DNA of 33,721 nucleotides from Planctomycetota bacterium (GTDB lineage: Bacteria; Planctomycetota; UBA8108; JACQVS01), in the NCBI GenBank assembly GCA_028280485.1, contig JANQLS010000017.1, positions 1 through 33,721 of the forward strand, in the 5' to 3' direction. The position numbers and the translations under genes were made by a program. The notes under the pieces are model-generated. The model saw nothing but the letters and a program-made list of their open reading frames with translations, ran no database searches and was not told the origin of the DNA. Shown in pieces: positions 8,073 to 16,244 of the stretch (within the stretch, counting starts at the first letter, position 1; the number at the start of each line of letters is the position of its first letter).

Positions 8073-8897
8073 CTAGCCCTTCAAAAGCTGATTCAATCTC
8101 TCCATCATTTGCGTTTTACCCAATTGGGCGCGCTTCTTCCTATCTGACTTTCGGGAGAGGCGCCGAGTGATGCTGTTTCCGTGAATAGCCCAGTCCGAAA
8201 TTTCGATTAACAAATCCTTTCCCTGAAAGCCGTCGATCAGAGAATTAAAGGCCGTATCAACTTTGTCTTCTGAATTTTTGGCGATCGATCTTAAAAATCC
8301 TGACAGCTCTCTGGTCATCGCCTCTAAGAGCTTAAATCCTCGAAGGTAACTTCCCTCTAAGTCGATGGTGACCAGTCGCTCCGGTTCGACCAGGATGTGT
8401 TCTAAGGTGCCGTGTTTGTGGATCAGTCGAACTTCATCGAGTTCTGCGGCTCGTTTATATCGAGCGCCTAAGTCTTGTCCCAAATGATGTAAGCGGCTGA
8501 ATTTGTCGTCCCAGGAGATCTCTTTATTTTGAAAATAAGATAAGAGATGGGGTCCTTCACAAAACTCCATCCAAAGGGCCGGTTGTTGAATTCCTTCGGG
8601 GAATGGAGCTTCGATGATCTTGGGGACTTGAAAGCCCTCCTCACGCCATCGAGTGAGATTGTATTTTTCTGACTCGAAACGATCCGAGGTTTTCCCGGCT
8701 GTACGTCTCAGAACAGTTTTAGCTAAAAGATTTTCAGTGAACTCTTGCCAGGGTGACCAGCGGGAGCGATAGAGTTTCAGAATCCTGGGGTCTTCATCGG
8801 GGAATAGAACTTTGAAAACATAGTTACCCTTGCCATCAGGTCCGGGTGACTCGAAGATTTCAAAGTCGAATTCTTTTAAAGCTTCCAGGGGATCCAT
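8073..8897 (-). CDS. Lipopolysaccharide-kinase-like protein, divergent paralogue
   Basis: This 274-residue protein belongs to the same kinase-like family as its upstream neighbour and shares its layout: an N-terminal lobe with a candidate ATP lysine (ILKLYRSRW, Lys41), an ALWMEFCEGP hinge (107-115), then the catalytic-loop region HKHGTLEH (160-167) and IDLEG (178-182). In WaaP/Kdo-type kinases the loop reads HGD..H..N. Here the Asp position is Thr164 while the metal-site DLE is kept, so activity is doubtful or altered. The C-terminus is Lys/Arg-rich (RRLSRKSDRKKRAQ). It starts 11 bases after the neighbour's stop, so the two are almost certainly cotranscribed and arose by tandem duplication. 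Confidence 0.65.
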   Translation of the reverse strand: MDPLEALKEFDFEIFESPGPDGKGNYVFKVLFPDEDPRILKLYRSRWSPWQEFTENLLAKTVLRRTAGKTSDRFESEKYNLTRWREEGFQVPKIIEAPFPEGIQQPALWMEFCEGPHLLSYFQNKEISWDDKFSRLHHLGQDLGARYKRAAELDEVRLIHKHGTLEHILVEPERLVTIDLEGSYLRGFKLLEAMTRELSGFLRSIAKNSEDKVDTAFNSLIDGFQGKDLLIEISDWAIHGNSITRRLSRKSDRKKRAQLGKTQMMERLNQLLKG

Positions 8898-8908
8898 CGC
8901 CGAAAAAA

Positions 8909-9751
8909 CTAACTGTCCATCATGTCGCGAAGCTTTTGAGCCACTTTGTATTTACTGGTGGGTTTTTGGGCTCGCTTGCGATACTTGCGATCTAAGGAGC
9001 GAGCGAAGCGCTCGATCGGATTGGGGTGATTATAGAAGTAGTCCCAAGTTTTATAGAGGCGATCACGATCGGGGTAGTGTTCGATTGTTTCTTGGAACAA
9101 GCGTTCCCGGATGTTTTCGGGAATGTTTTTATGGGTGTCCCAGAGATACTGAATGATCTCGTGGGAAATATGGCGTTCGACATTGGCGGGAGTTCTGAAG
9201 ACCATCTCAAAATCGAACCAGAGGAATTTTCCGTCCTCTAAGATCATCACGTGTCCGCCATCTCCATTTTCGTGAACGAGCTTTGGTTCGCGTTCTCGGA
9301 TGGCGATTTCATGTCTTCGGCCCCATTCTGGGAGCCATCTTCGGTAGAGGTCGAAGCGTTCATCTTCAGGAACGGATTCATCCTGGAGGATATCCAAGAG
9401 CTTGGGAGCTTCGACGTATTCAAAGAGACGGTAGCCATCGGGAACACAAGTTGGGGCTTCTACCCGGACATCATCGTAGATGTCGAAGACTCGGAAGCCA
9501 TGTTTTCGCCAGATTTTTGCTGTTTCGTACTCGATCCTCTGTCGAGTCTTGGGCTGATAGGAGGTTTGATCGCTCAAGACGACATTGGCGAAGCTCTTTC
9601 TCAGGCGACCCCAGAAGCCTCGGCTGCCGTAGTAGACTTTGAGAACGGCCCAGTCTCCGCGGAAGGGAACTTTATAGAGGAAGTTTCCATTCTTAAGGAG
9701 TAGGTAAGGGTTTAGATCATCAAACTTTAATACTTCCACTTCGGAACTCAT
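8909..9751 (-). CDS. Lipopolysaccharide-kinase-like protein (WaaP/Kdo kinase family)
   Basis: This 280-residue cytoplasmic protein looks like an atypical kinase acting on an envelope sugar or lipid. Candidate motifs are the ATP lysine in AVLKVYYGSRGFWG (Lys38), hinge YRLFEYVEAP (107-116), catalytic loop HENGDGGHVMI (160-170, Asp164) and metal-binding WFDFE (178-182). It ends in a basic tail. It is the first gene of a two-gene unit with its paralogue. No Shine-Dalgarno sequence is obvious before the ATG at 9751. The family is recognised from motif order, and the substrate is not identifiable. A neighbouring sugar-nucleotide epimerase is consistent with an envelope role. Confidence 0.7.
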   Translation of the reverse strand: MSSEVEVLKFDDLNPYLLLKNGNFLYKVPFRGDWAVLKVYYGSRGFWGRLRKSFANVVLSDQTSYQPKTRQRIEYETAKIWRKHGFRVFDIYDDVRVEAPTCVPDGYRLFEYVEAPKLLDILQDESVPEDERFDLYRRWLPEWGRRHEIAIREREPKLVHENGDGGHVMILEDGKFLWFDFEMVFRTPANVERHISHEIIQYLWDTHKNIPENIRERLFQETIEHYPDRDRLYKTWDYFYNHPNPIERFARSLDRKYRKRAQKPTSKYKVAQKLRDMMDS

Positions 9752-9870
9752 GGCAATCTACGATCTGGATTGAGAAATCGGCAAATGGGTGTTGTTATTC
9801 AGTGTACGAACCCCCTTCCTTATATTTTCCTGCCGATAAAATCAATTAAATTGCCTGCTTAAGAAATAAA

Positions 9871-9900
9871 AAAAGACCACGGTGAAAACCGTGGTCTTTT
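9871..9900 (-). terminator. Rho-independent terminator after tRNA-Ala (bidirectional form)
   Basis: AAAAGACCACGGT pairs perfectly with ACCGTGGTCTTTT around a GAAA tetraloop, with A and T tracts on both sides. It lies 5 bases past the encoded CCA of the leftward tRNA. Confidence 0.88.
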
Positions 9901-9905
9901 TATTT

Positions 9906-9981
<76 letters not shown>

Positions 9982-10615
9982 ACGTAACTTTCTAATTGAT
10001 TGATAATTACGTGTAATAGTGGGTGTCGATCTGGTCAGTTATTTTAGATCGATTTCAGATCCGCTCGAGAGATCTAGTCGATCCAAAATTATAGCAGGAT
10101 CTCTATAGTTTCGTCGGAACGAAATGAATTCTGAAGGACTATCAGTTTTCAGTTTCTGAAGGACTTCATCATTGAGGTCCATTCTGATCTTGGGGGGCTT
10201 CTAAGCCCCTCGCGTCCCGACTCAAATAAGAAGGCGAGAATTAACCATTCCGTTCGATCCCTGTCAAGGGTTTTTCTTGGAACCTAGTGGGGGGAAAGGT
10301 ATAATCCCCAAGCTAAAATTCTTGCTGTAAGCTCCCTTGATTTCAAGATATACGAAGCTTACTCCGGGGAATTATTAACAAGTTCATATTAATCTTTAAA
10401 TTCAATCCGTCAATTTCGGCCTCAACTAATGAGAGCAGCCAGAGTTTCGATACTTCATTTCGATGGTTGTCAACATGCTGCTAAGGTTCGTGAATGAACG
10501 GGGAATAATAATTATCTCTCCACAGTCATTAGGTTCATCGTTTGAAGCCCACTGTGCCCGTTGAACCCGGTCCGATGAACTGGGCCCTGCTGAACTTGGA
10601 GAGATCGGAGAATTC
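9982..10615. other. Long intergenic region and leader of the LeuRS-like gene
   Basis: About 630 bases without a supported gene. It holds a promoter-like pair at 10277-10305, which would give a leader of roughly 300 bases. I looked for a T-box (AGGGTGGnACCGCG-type antiterminator sequence), which would suit an aminoacyl-tRNA synthetase gene, and did not find one. A Shine-Dalgarno-like GGAG lies close upstream of the ATG. Confidence 0.5.
10277..10305 (+). promoter_or_regulatory. Candidate sigma-70 promoter for the LeuRS-like gene
   Basis: TTGGAA (10277-10282), a 17-base spacer and a perfect TATAAT (10300-10305). The -10 region reads AAAGGTATAATC, nearly the same as the candidate -10 region upstream of aspS (28231-28241). 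Confidence 0.5.
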
Positions 10616-13600
10616 ATGAATACCAACGATGATCATGCTTCTGAAGGGTCCTCTCCTCAAAACTCGAATTCCAATCCCCGCGATGAGTCGGGGAACTCAG
10701 ATGATATTCCCTTCGGTTTCGGATTAATCGAAGAGTCGACTCAAAAAGAACCTACCCCGAAGGAACCAACTCCTAAGGAACCCCCCAAGGAGGAACCGGA
10801 TAAAACGGTTTCGTCTTCAGATTCAACGCCTCAATCACCTCCTGAGCCCGCTCCAGTCGAACGTTCCGAAGAACGCCCTTCCGATTCCAAAGTTGAATCA
10901 GAAAGTAAGGCAGAATCATTCAAGGAAGGGCCCCGAAAGGATTCCTCTCCAAGCGATCAGAAACAGGAGCCCGTCCAGGAACAAGGGGGAGGCGAATCCG
11001 AAAATCCCACTGCTTCAGAAGAGCCCACTTCCTCAGAAGACCCGACCTCCTCAGAAGACCCGACCTCCTCAGAAGACACAGATACCAAGAACGAAGAGTC
11101 TGATTCCCCGGGAGGGAAACGAAAACGTCGACGTTCTCGGAAAAAGCGAAGGCGCCGAAAAGGGGATCCTCAAGAAGACGGAGCTCCCACTCAAGAGTCT
11201 CCTGACGGTGATTCAGACGAAACGGTTCAGCCCTCAGTAGAGGAAACTGATCCTGAGACTCCGTCAGATCCCGAAAAATCTTCACGCTCATCGCGGTCCA
11301 AACGATCTGAAAATAAACCCAAGAAGTCTCGTAATAAATATTACGTTTTCACAACTCCAGTTCGTTCCACATTAGAGAATGGAGCGTGGACAGAGTTGCG
11401 TCGCTTCTTGATGGCGGATACTTACGTGCGGCACCAGAAGCTACAAGGAAAGGAAATACTCTTTCCTCCGGCGATGAGCTTTTGGCGCGATGCCACGAAA
11501 GAAAAGGCCTGTAAAGATGGCTCCCAAGAAGCTTGGGGAGAGGGTTCAAAAAATGCGGAACTACTGTTAGAAGCATTCCATAAACTCGATGTCGAACTTT
11601 CCAGTGAAGACTTCTTAAAAGATCGGGATCCCAAGTATTACCGCTGGACTCAATGGATCTTTCTCCAACTTTACCAAAAGCAGCTCTTGTCCTATTCACC
11701 TCGTGGACAAACCGGCCACATGGAAGGGCCTCAGCCTTTAGAGGAAGTGGAGTTTGAAGAGAGTCAACTCAGTACCGAGGATCAACCCGGCGGCGAAAAG
11801 CTTTGGATGCTCCGTACGGGTCCGTACGGAGACCGTCTCGTTAACGATCTGGGAAAATCCAATTGGAGTGTCCCCGACAAGATGGATCAAAGGCATCGCA
11901 TCGGTCGCCGGAGAGGTTGTGAACTCGTTGTTCATCTCAGCCATCCGCTGAGAACGGAGATGGATGAATTGACGGTCTTTACCACCAAGATCGAAGCCAT
12001 CTACGGGGCGACTTTCCTCTTGCTCCATCCCTGGCATCCCATCTTGGATGCTTGTGTTGAATCGATGTATGAGGACGAAGTCCTCTTCTATCGAGAACGC
12101 ATTCTAAAGAACCAAGAGCCACGCTTGTCGGGAGTGAGGACCGGGGGATTTGCTATCAACCCCGCTACCCTACAGAAGATTCCTATCCTCGTCAGCCGAT
12201 TGGCTATGGATCCCTCTTGTGGTGGAGCTATTCTGGGAATTCCCGCTCACAATCCCGTGCTTTTCGATTTAGCTCAACGAGTGAAATTGAAAGTAAAGGA
12301 AGTCATTCGGGGAGATGATTCAAAATACGATGTTCGTGGTCGCTTACAGGAAGCTTTTACTGGAGAGGGTGTTCTCACCAACTCGGGAAGCTTTAACGGC
12401 GTTCCTACACGATCCGCTCGTGATCGGGTGATCGGCTTTTTGAGCCGTCGAGGATTGTGCCGTCGCGCGACCCGATTCTTTTTTGATTGGATTCCTACGA
12501 GTCAAAGATCTCCTTGGGGAGTACCCGTTCCGATCATCCATTGTGATCGTTGTGGGACAGTTCCAGTCCCGATTCGCGATCTCCCGATCTTGCCGCCTCG
12601 CTTAGGGCGAGAGCGTTGGACGCGAAATAAAGATGGAGAACCAGAAGTTCCTCAGGATCTCTCTTACAGTCGAAAGTTCGTCGAAACTTCTTGTCCGGTC
12701 TGCGGGGAAGATGCGCGGAGGGATACCCAAGTTATCGTTCCCTGGTTGAACGAATCTTGGGCTCATCTGCGGCATCCTCTGCCGGAACTCAGTGGGGAAA
12801 TCGAAGGTCTCAATCCTGAAGAGCAACCATCACTCAAATCCGATGAAGAAGTCTTCGACGAATCAGAAGATCCTCAAGAAGCTCCCAAGCATGCTTATAC
12901 GATCGAAGATTTGGATAAGCTCGTTCTCTTTGATGATGAACCGGTTTCTTTAGATGAATATGCCGACGATGAAGAGTCCGACTCCGCCGAAGATGAGGCT
13001 TCGGAGGAAGCCGAGAGTGCTACTCCGCAAGAATCTAAAGATACTGAAACTGAAGATGAAGCTTCAGAGGACGACTCTCCTCAAGCTCTCTCCGATACCC
13101 GATCAGCTCAACATTACGAGGCTAAGTCGGGCTCGTCTGACTCTGAAGGAGAATCAGATTTCGATGGACCTGAAGATTCTGAAGAAGAGATCGATACATC
13201 ATTCTTTCAAAAAGAAGATACATATGTGGGAGATGACTCGGACTCATTGATTACTGCCGAATCCGTCGCTCAGGATGATGACAGTGGGGACGCTGAGGAT
13301 GATCTCGATGATGATGAAACTACTTTGAGTCTTGATGAAGATGAAGATGAAGATGAGGATGAAGATGAAGATGAGGATGAAGATGAAGCTTCCGACGATG
13401 ATTCGGAAGGTTCTTTAGAAGAGGACAATTCTGATAAATCTCAAAGGCGTTCTCGCCGAAGAGATTCCCGGCGCCAACGTTCATCTCGATTGCAGCCCTT
13501 CAGAAAACCTGAAATCAAGAAATGGCTTTCAGTGGATCTCGCCATCGGGCAACCGGGAGAAGGCACGCTCGATCTGTTACGAACTCGTCTCCTCACCAAG

Positions 13601-14428
13601 TTCTTTTACGATATTCGTGAGGTTTCCTTCTACGAACCGTTTTATCGTTACATAAAATCGGGACGTATCGATGTCGAAGATACTTCGGGAAAAATCTCCC
13701 AGACGGAGCCCTTCAGTGGCTTTGATCAGTTGGATAAATTCAGTTCCGATGCGATCCGCTTGGCTCTCATCTCCGTTCCGAACATCGAAAACAGTCGCCA
13801 GTTAACCAAGGCAGACTTCTTTCACGCCGAACGATTTCTTTCTCGTTTAGAGCGTCATTTCATCAAGCGTATCGAGGTCGGAAAATTTGTTTCTTTGCGC
13901 ATCCTCGTCGAGAAGCACAAGCTGATCCATCGAGTCTCTCAATCTCTCCATCGCCTCTGTCCCCACATGGCGACAGCCGCTTTGATGGGCTTCTTTCGTT
14001 TCTTAAGACGTGATGAAATCCAGATGGAAGAAATGGATAAAGACTCGATCCAAACCTTCCTCATCGTCTTAGGTCCCTTTGCGCCGAACCTCACTAAAAA
14101 GCTATGGGATCATGCGGGTTTTGAAGGCGATCCACGAACGAAGCCTTGGCCTGAGCCCAGTGATGAACTTCTCAAGGGTCATGAGGTTGAGATTCCGATT
14201 TACCTCGATAACAAACGGCTAACCCGACTTGAGGTTGAAGTCGGATTAGATTCAGAAGCCTTGAAGAAGGTGGTTCTCGACCACGATACCGTTCGTGAAG
14301 CCATCGGTGATCGAAAGACGAAGGCGATTTATGCCGTTCCCGGTCGGGTTGTCAGTATCTGTCTTGAAGCCGAAGCTGACGAACCGGTCGAAGTTGAAGA
14401 TCCAGCTCTGAACGAACCAGGAGCTTGA
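10616..14428 (+). CDS. Leucyl-tRNA synthetase-like protein lacking catalytic and editing motifs, with acidic insertion
   Basis: This 1270-residue protein is a LeuRS homologue that probably cannot charge tRNA. Residues 1-240 are disordered, with Pro/Glu repeats and a basic patch (168-182). The LeuRS fold runs from KYYV (241) to the end. Where LeuRS has HVGH this protein has AWTE (257-260), fixed by flanking matches (KLQGKEILFP against RMQGYNVLHP). KMSKS is KISQT (1026-1030). In the CP1 editing domain TTRPDT is TTKIEA (456-461), and the Asp pair of PAHDERD is Asn546/Leu549. Both zinc-ribbon CxxC pairs remain (643/646, 693/696), as do the anticodon-binding and C-terminal tRNA-binding domains. 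Residues about 725-962 are an acidic insertion with (DE)9 at 907-924. Start: ATG after GGAG. A regulatory or tRNA-binding role is inference. Confidence 0.88.
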   Translation: MNTNDDHASEGSSPQNSNSNPRDESGNSDDIPFGFGLIEESTQKEPTPKEPTPKEPPKEEPDKTVSSSDSTPQSPPEPAPVERSEERPSDSKVESESKAESFKEGPRKDSSPSDQKQEPVQEQGGGESENPTASEEPTSSEDPTSSEDPTSSEDTDTKNEESDSPGGKRKRRRSRKKRRRRKGDPQEDGAPTQESPDGDSDETVQPSVEETDPETPSDPEKSSRSSRSKRSENKPKKSRNKYYVFTTPVRSTLENGAWTELRRFLMADTYVRHQKLQGKEILFPPAMSFWRDATKEKACKDGSQEAWGEGSKNAELLLEAFHKLDVELSSEDFLKDRDPKYYRWTQWIFLQLYQKQLLSYSPRGQTGHMEGPQPLEEVEFEESQLSTEDQPGGEKLWMLRTGPYGDRLVNDLGKSNWSVPDKMDQRHRIGRRRGCELVVHLSHPLRTEMDELTVFTTKIEAIYGATFLLLHPWHPILDACVESMYEDEVLFYRERILKNQEPRLSGVRTGGFAINPATLQKIPILVSRLAMDPSCGGAILGIPAHNPVLFDLAQRVKLKVKEVIRGDDSKYDVRGRLQEAFTGEGVLTNSGSFNGVPTRSARDRVIGFLSRRGLCRRATRFFFDWIPTSQRSPWGVPVPIIHCDRCGTVPVPIRDLPILPPRLGRERWTRNKDGEPEVPQDLSYSRKFVETSCPVCGEDARRDTQVIVPWLNESWAHLRHPLPELSGEIEGLNPEEQPSLKSDEEVFDESEDPQEAPKHAYTIEDLDKLVLFDDEPVSLDEYADDEESDSAEDEASEEAESATPQESKDTETEDEASEDDSPQALSDTRSAQHYEAKSGSSDSEGESDFDGPEDSEEEIDTSFFQKEDTYVGDDSDSLITAESVAQDDDSGDAEDDLDDDETTLSLDEDEDEDEDEDEDEDEDEASDDDSEGSLEEDNSDKSQRRSRRRDSRRQRSSRLQPFRKPEIKKWLSVDLAIGQPGEGTLDLLRTRLLTKFFYDIREVSFYEPFYRYIKSGRIDVEDTSGKISQTEPFSGFDQLDKFSSDAIRLALISVPNIENSRQLTKADFFHAERFLSRLERHFIKRIEVGKFVSLRILVEKHKLIHRVSQSLHRLCPHMATAALMGFFRFLRRDEIQMEEMDKDSIQTFLIVLGPFAPNLTKKLWDHAGFEGDPRTKPWPEPSDELLKGHEVEIPIYLDNKRLTRLEVEVGLDSEALKKVVLDHDTVREAIGDRKTKAIYAVPGRVVSICLEAEADEPVEVEDPALNEPGA
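13334..13387 (+). repeat. Asp-Glu codon microsatellite (DE)9
   Basis: Nine in-frame GAT-GAA/GAT-GAG pairs encode residues 907-924 of the LeuRS-like protein. Mixed third bases (GAA and GAG) suggest it has been kept by selection for some time rather than just expanded. Confidence 0.9.
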
Positions 14429-14518
14429 TTCGTTTATCGGCCTCACCCGTTTGAGAAACACCTTCCGAATATCAGGTTCCTCGTCACTTTTTTCACTTCC
14501 GGAAAAGAAGGTCGGTGG

Positions 14519-14683
14519 AAATGCCGACTATTTTAAGACCGAGCTCTGCCTCCAGCGAAGGTCGCTGGTGGAACATTGGAAGTGAATGCGGCATATCCAG
14601 GTGCGATTTTGCACCTCCTGCAGGACCATCGTACTCTCTTAAGATGATGTAAAGAGAGGGCGAAGCAGGAAATATATATTTCC
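14519..14683 (+). promoter_or_regulatory. Structured leader upstream of the serine protease gene
   Basis: Successive inverted repeats fill the 276-base gap before the protease gene. ATGCCG (14521-14526) pairs with CGGCAT (14589-14594) and encloses hairpin CCAGCG/CGCTGG (14552-14568). Then comes hairpin AGGTGC/GCACCT (14599-14616), then a perfect 16-base palindrome GGAAATATATATTTCC (14668-14683), about 10 bases before the Shine-Dalgarno-like AAGGA. A regulatory 5' UTR or small RNA is possible. No known riboswitch was recognised. Confidence 0.35.
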
Positions 14684-14704
14684 CCTGCAAATAAGGATGC
14701 CGCC

Positions 14705-15931
14705 ATGGTAGAGGAAACCCAGCACATGGGATCGTGGATCCAAAAACTAATTATTGAAGCTTCGAAGCTCAGCTTGATCGTCGCTATCGTGTTGTTGTTT
14801 CAAAGTCAATTTGCTGGCTTGAATTTCAATTCGAAGTCGGACTCGAATAATATTGCTGATGCTCACGCTCCAACGATTAAAAGCAATAAGAAGAACGATA
14901 AACTAGCCCAGTCTCTGGAGTCTTCTAAGGCCCAGTTAGTCAAGGTACAACGTGACCTTGAAACCACATTTGAAAGCATCAAAAGAGAACGTGAAGAATT
15001 CGAAGCCTTGATCTCGGATCAGGAAGAAAAGCTGAAAGATCAACTCGGTGGTGATTTTTCTTATTATCAAGGACATCTCAATGAAGCCTTGGCTTTATTG
15101 AAATCCAATGAGAGTCGAATTCACGTCGTTGAAAGTGCGTTACGCCGAGCCCAAGATTCCTCGATTCCTTCGTTCGAAGAATCCATGCTTTATCCCATCA
15201 TCCAGCTCAAAGGGAATAAGACTGTGGGGAGCGGGGTGGTTATTTATTCGAAAACTCTCTCTAAAGGTGAGAAGAACGAACGAGAAGTTCAAACCTTTGC
15301 GGTTACGGCTTACCATGTCGTCAAAGAGATCTTAGGGGAAGATTTCCCCCTTGGAGTCCTCGATGACGTCAACGTTTTGGAGAATAAAACGGGACAGAAG
15401 ATGAAGGTGAGTACGGCAGTCGTCGAAGCGTTCGATGCCGAAAAGGATCTTGCCTTGCTGCGCCTCCGATTGGACAAGCCCTTCCCCTATGTGGCTCGTG
15501 CATTGAATCCATCGACGGAGGATCAGCTTGATCTCTTCACCAAGGTTTACGCCGTCGGCTGTCCTCTAGGAAATAAACCCCTGCCCACTTACGGCGAGAT
15601 TTCATCGAAAACCAAAGAGGTCGGTGATCAAGTCTTTTGGATGCTCACGGCTCCTACCTTTTTTGGAAACTCGGGTGGGGGGATCTTCCTCGCCTCGGAT
15701 GGAAGCCTGGTGGGTATTTCAAGTATGATTTATACCTACACTTACGGTTCCAACCGGTCGATGGTCGTCCCCCACATGGGGCTCTTTGTTCCGATAAAAA
15801 CCGTAAAAGAGTGGCTCAGAGAAGAAGGCTTCGGCCATCTCTTGAGTGAGATGGGAGCTCCTCCTGCACCTCAGGGGATCGAAATCGATATCTCTAAGCA
15901 GGAACTTCCTTTAGAAGAGAGAACTGACTGA
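14705..15931 (+). CDS. Membrane-anchored trypsin-like serine protease with coiled coil
   Basis: This 408-residue protein has one N-terminal membrane helix (about 16-36), a charged coiled coil (about 62-150), and a chymotrypsin-fold protease domain (about 160-380) that should face the periplasm. The triad is complete: His204 in VTAYHVV, Asp248 in AEKDLALL and Ser323 in FGNSGGGIF. The family match is to HtrA/DegP-type or general trypsin-like S1 peptidases. No PDZ domain follows the protease, so it differs from DegP and DegS. The coiled coil may drive oligomerisation or partner binding. The ATG at 14705 follows AAGGA at good spacing; an ATG 8 bases upstream is out of frame. A structured leader precedes the gene. 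Confidence 0.85.
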   Translation: MVEETQHMGSWIQKLIIEASKLSLIVAIVLLFQSQFAGLNFNSKSDSNNIADAHAPTIKSNKKNDKLAQSLESSKAQLVKVQRDLETTFESIKREREEFEALISDQEEKLKDQLGGDFSYYQGHLNEALALLKSNESRIHVVESALRRAQDSSIPSFEESMLYPIIQLKGNKTVGSGVVIYSKTLSKGEKNEREVQTFAVTAYHVVKEILGEDFPLGVLDDVNVLENKTGQKMKVSTAVVEAFDAEKDLALLRLRLDKPFPYVARALNPSTEDQLDLFTKVYAVGCPLGNKPLPTYGEISSKTKEVGDQVFWMLTAPTFFGNSGGGIFLASDGSLVGISSMIYTYTYGSNRSMVVPHMGLFVPIKTVKEWLREEGFGHLLSEMGAPPAPQGIEIDISKQELPLEERTD

Positions 15932-16244
15932 AAAGCCCAGTAGCCTTGAAGCCGAATGGAAAAAAATCGCGAATTGCTACGATTTTGACCGATTGGCGAT
16001 ACCTGTTTTAAAAGGCTAATTGGGTTGAGCCCGAAAGTTTTCCGATTCTTCTCTTGAAGAGTCTTGGCAGCCCTCGGGGGAGCCAAAGCCGTTTTATCGA
16101 ATTTCCAACGATACGCTGTTCAACTCTCAGCCATTCCAGGTTAGTCTGTTGCCAGTTTTCTGATCTCTGAAGGGGGAGTGCTCCTTCAGTTTCAATCACA
16201 ATAACTCACCTTAGTAACTGAATTCTTAGAAAGGATTCTCACCG
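15932..16244. other. Intergenic region with hairpin
   Basis: No gene is supported. CTGAAGG (16167-16173) pairs with CCTTCAG (16183-16189), followed by a short T-rich stretch. It could be the end of the protease transcript or part of the next leader. AAAGGA sits before the ATG at 16245. Confidence 0.4.

Noticed and set aside
9251..9703. 150-codon plus-strand frame opposite the kinase-like gene
   Set aside because: It is the antisense of a well-supported coding region, with no domain of its own.
9982..10615. T-box riboswitch upstream of the LeuRS-like gene
   Set aside because: No T-box antiterminator sequence and no terminator before the ATG were found.
12954..13250. 98-codon frame inside the LeuRS-like gene
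   Set aside because: A shifted reading of the acidic insertion, giving Met/Lys/Leu-rich low-complexity sequence without support.
10616..14428. LeuRS-like gene as an ordinary leuS or as a pseudogene
   Set aside because: Catalytic and editing residues are replaced, so an ordinary leuS is unlikely; the 1270-codon frame has no stop or frameshift and structural residues are kept, so decay is unlikely too.
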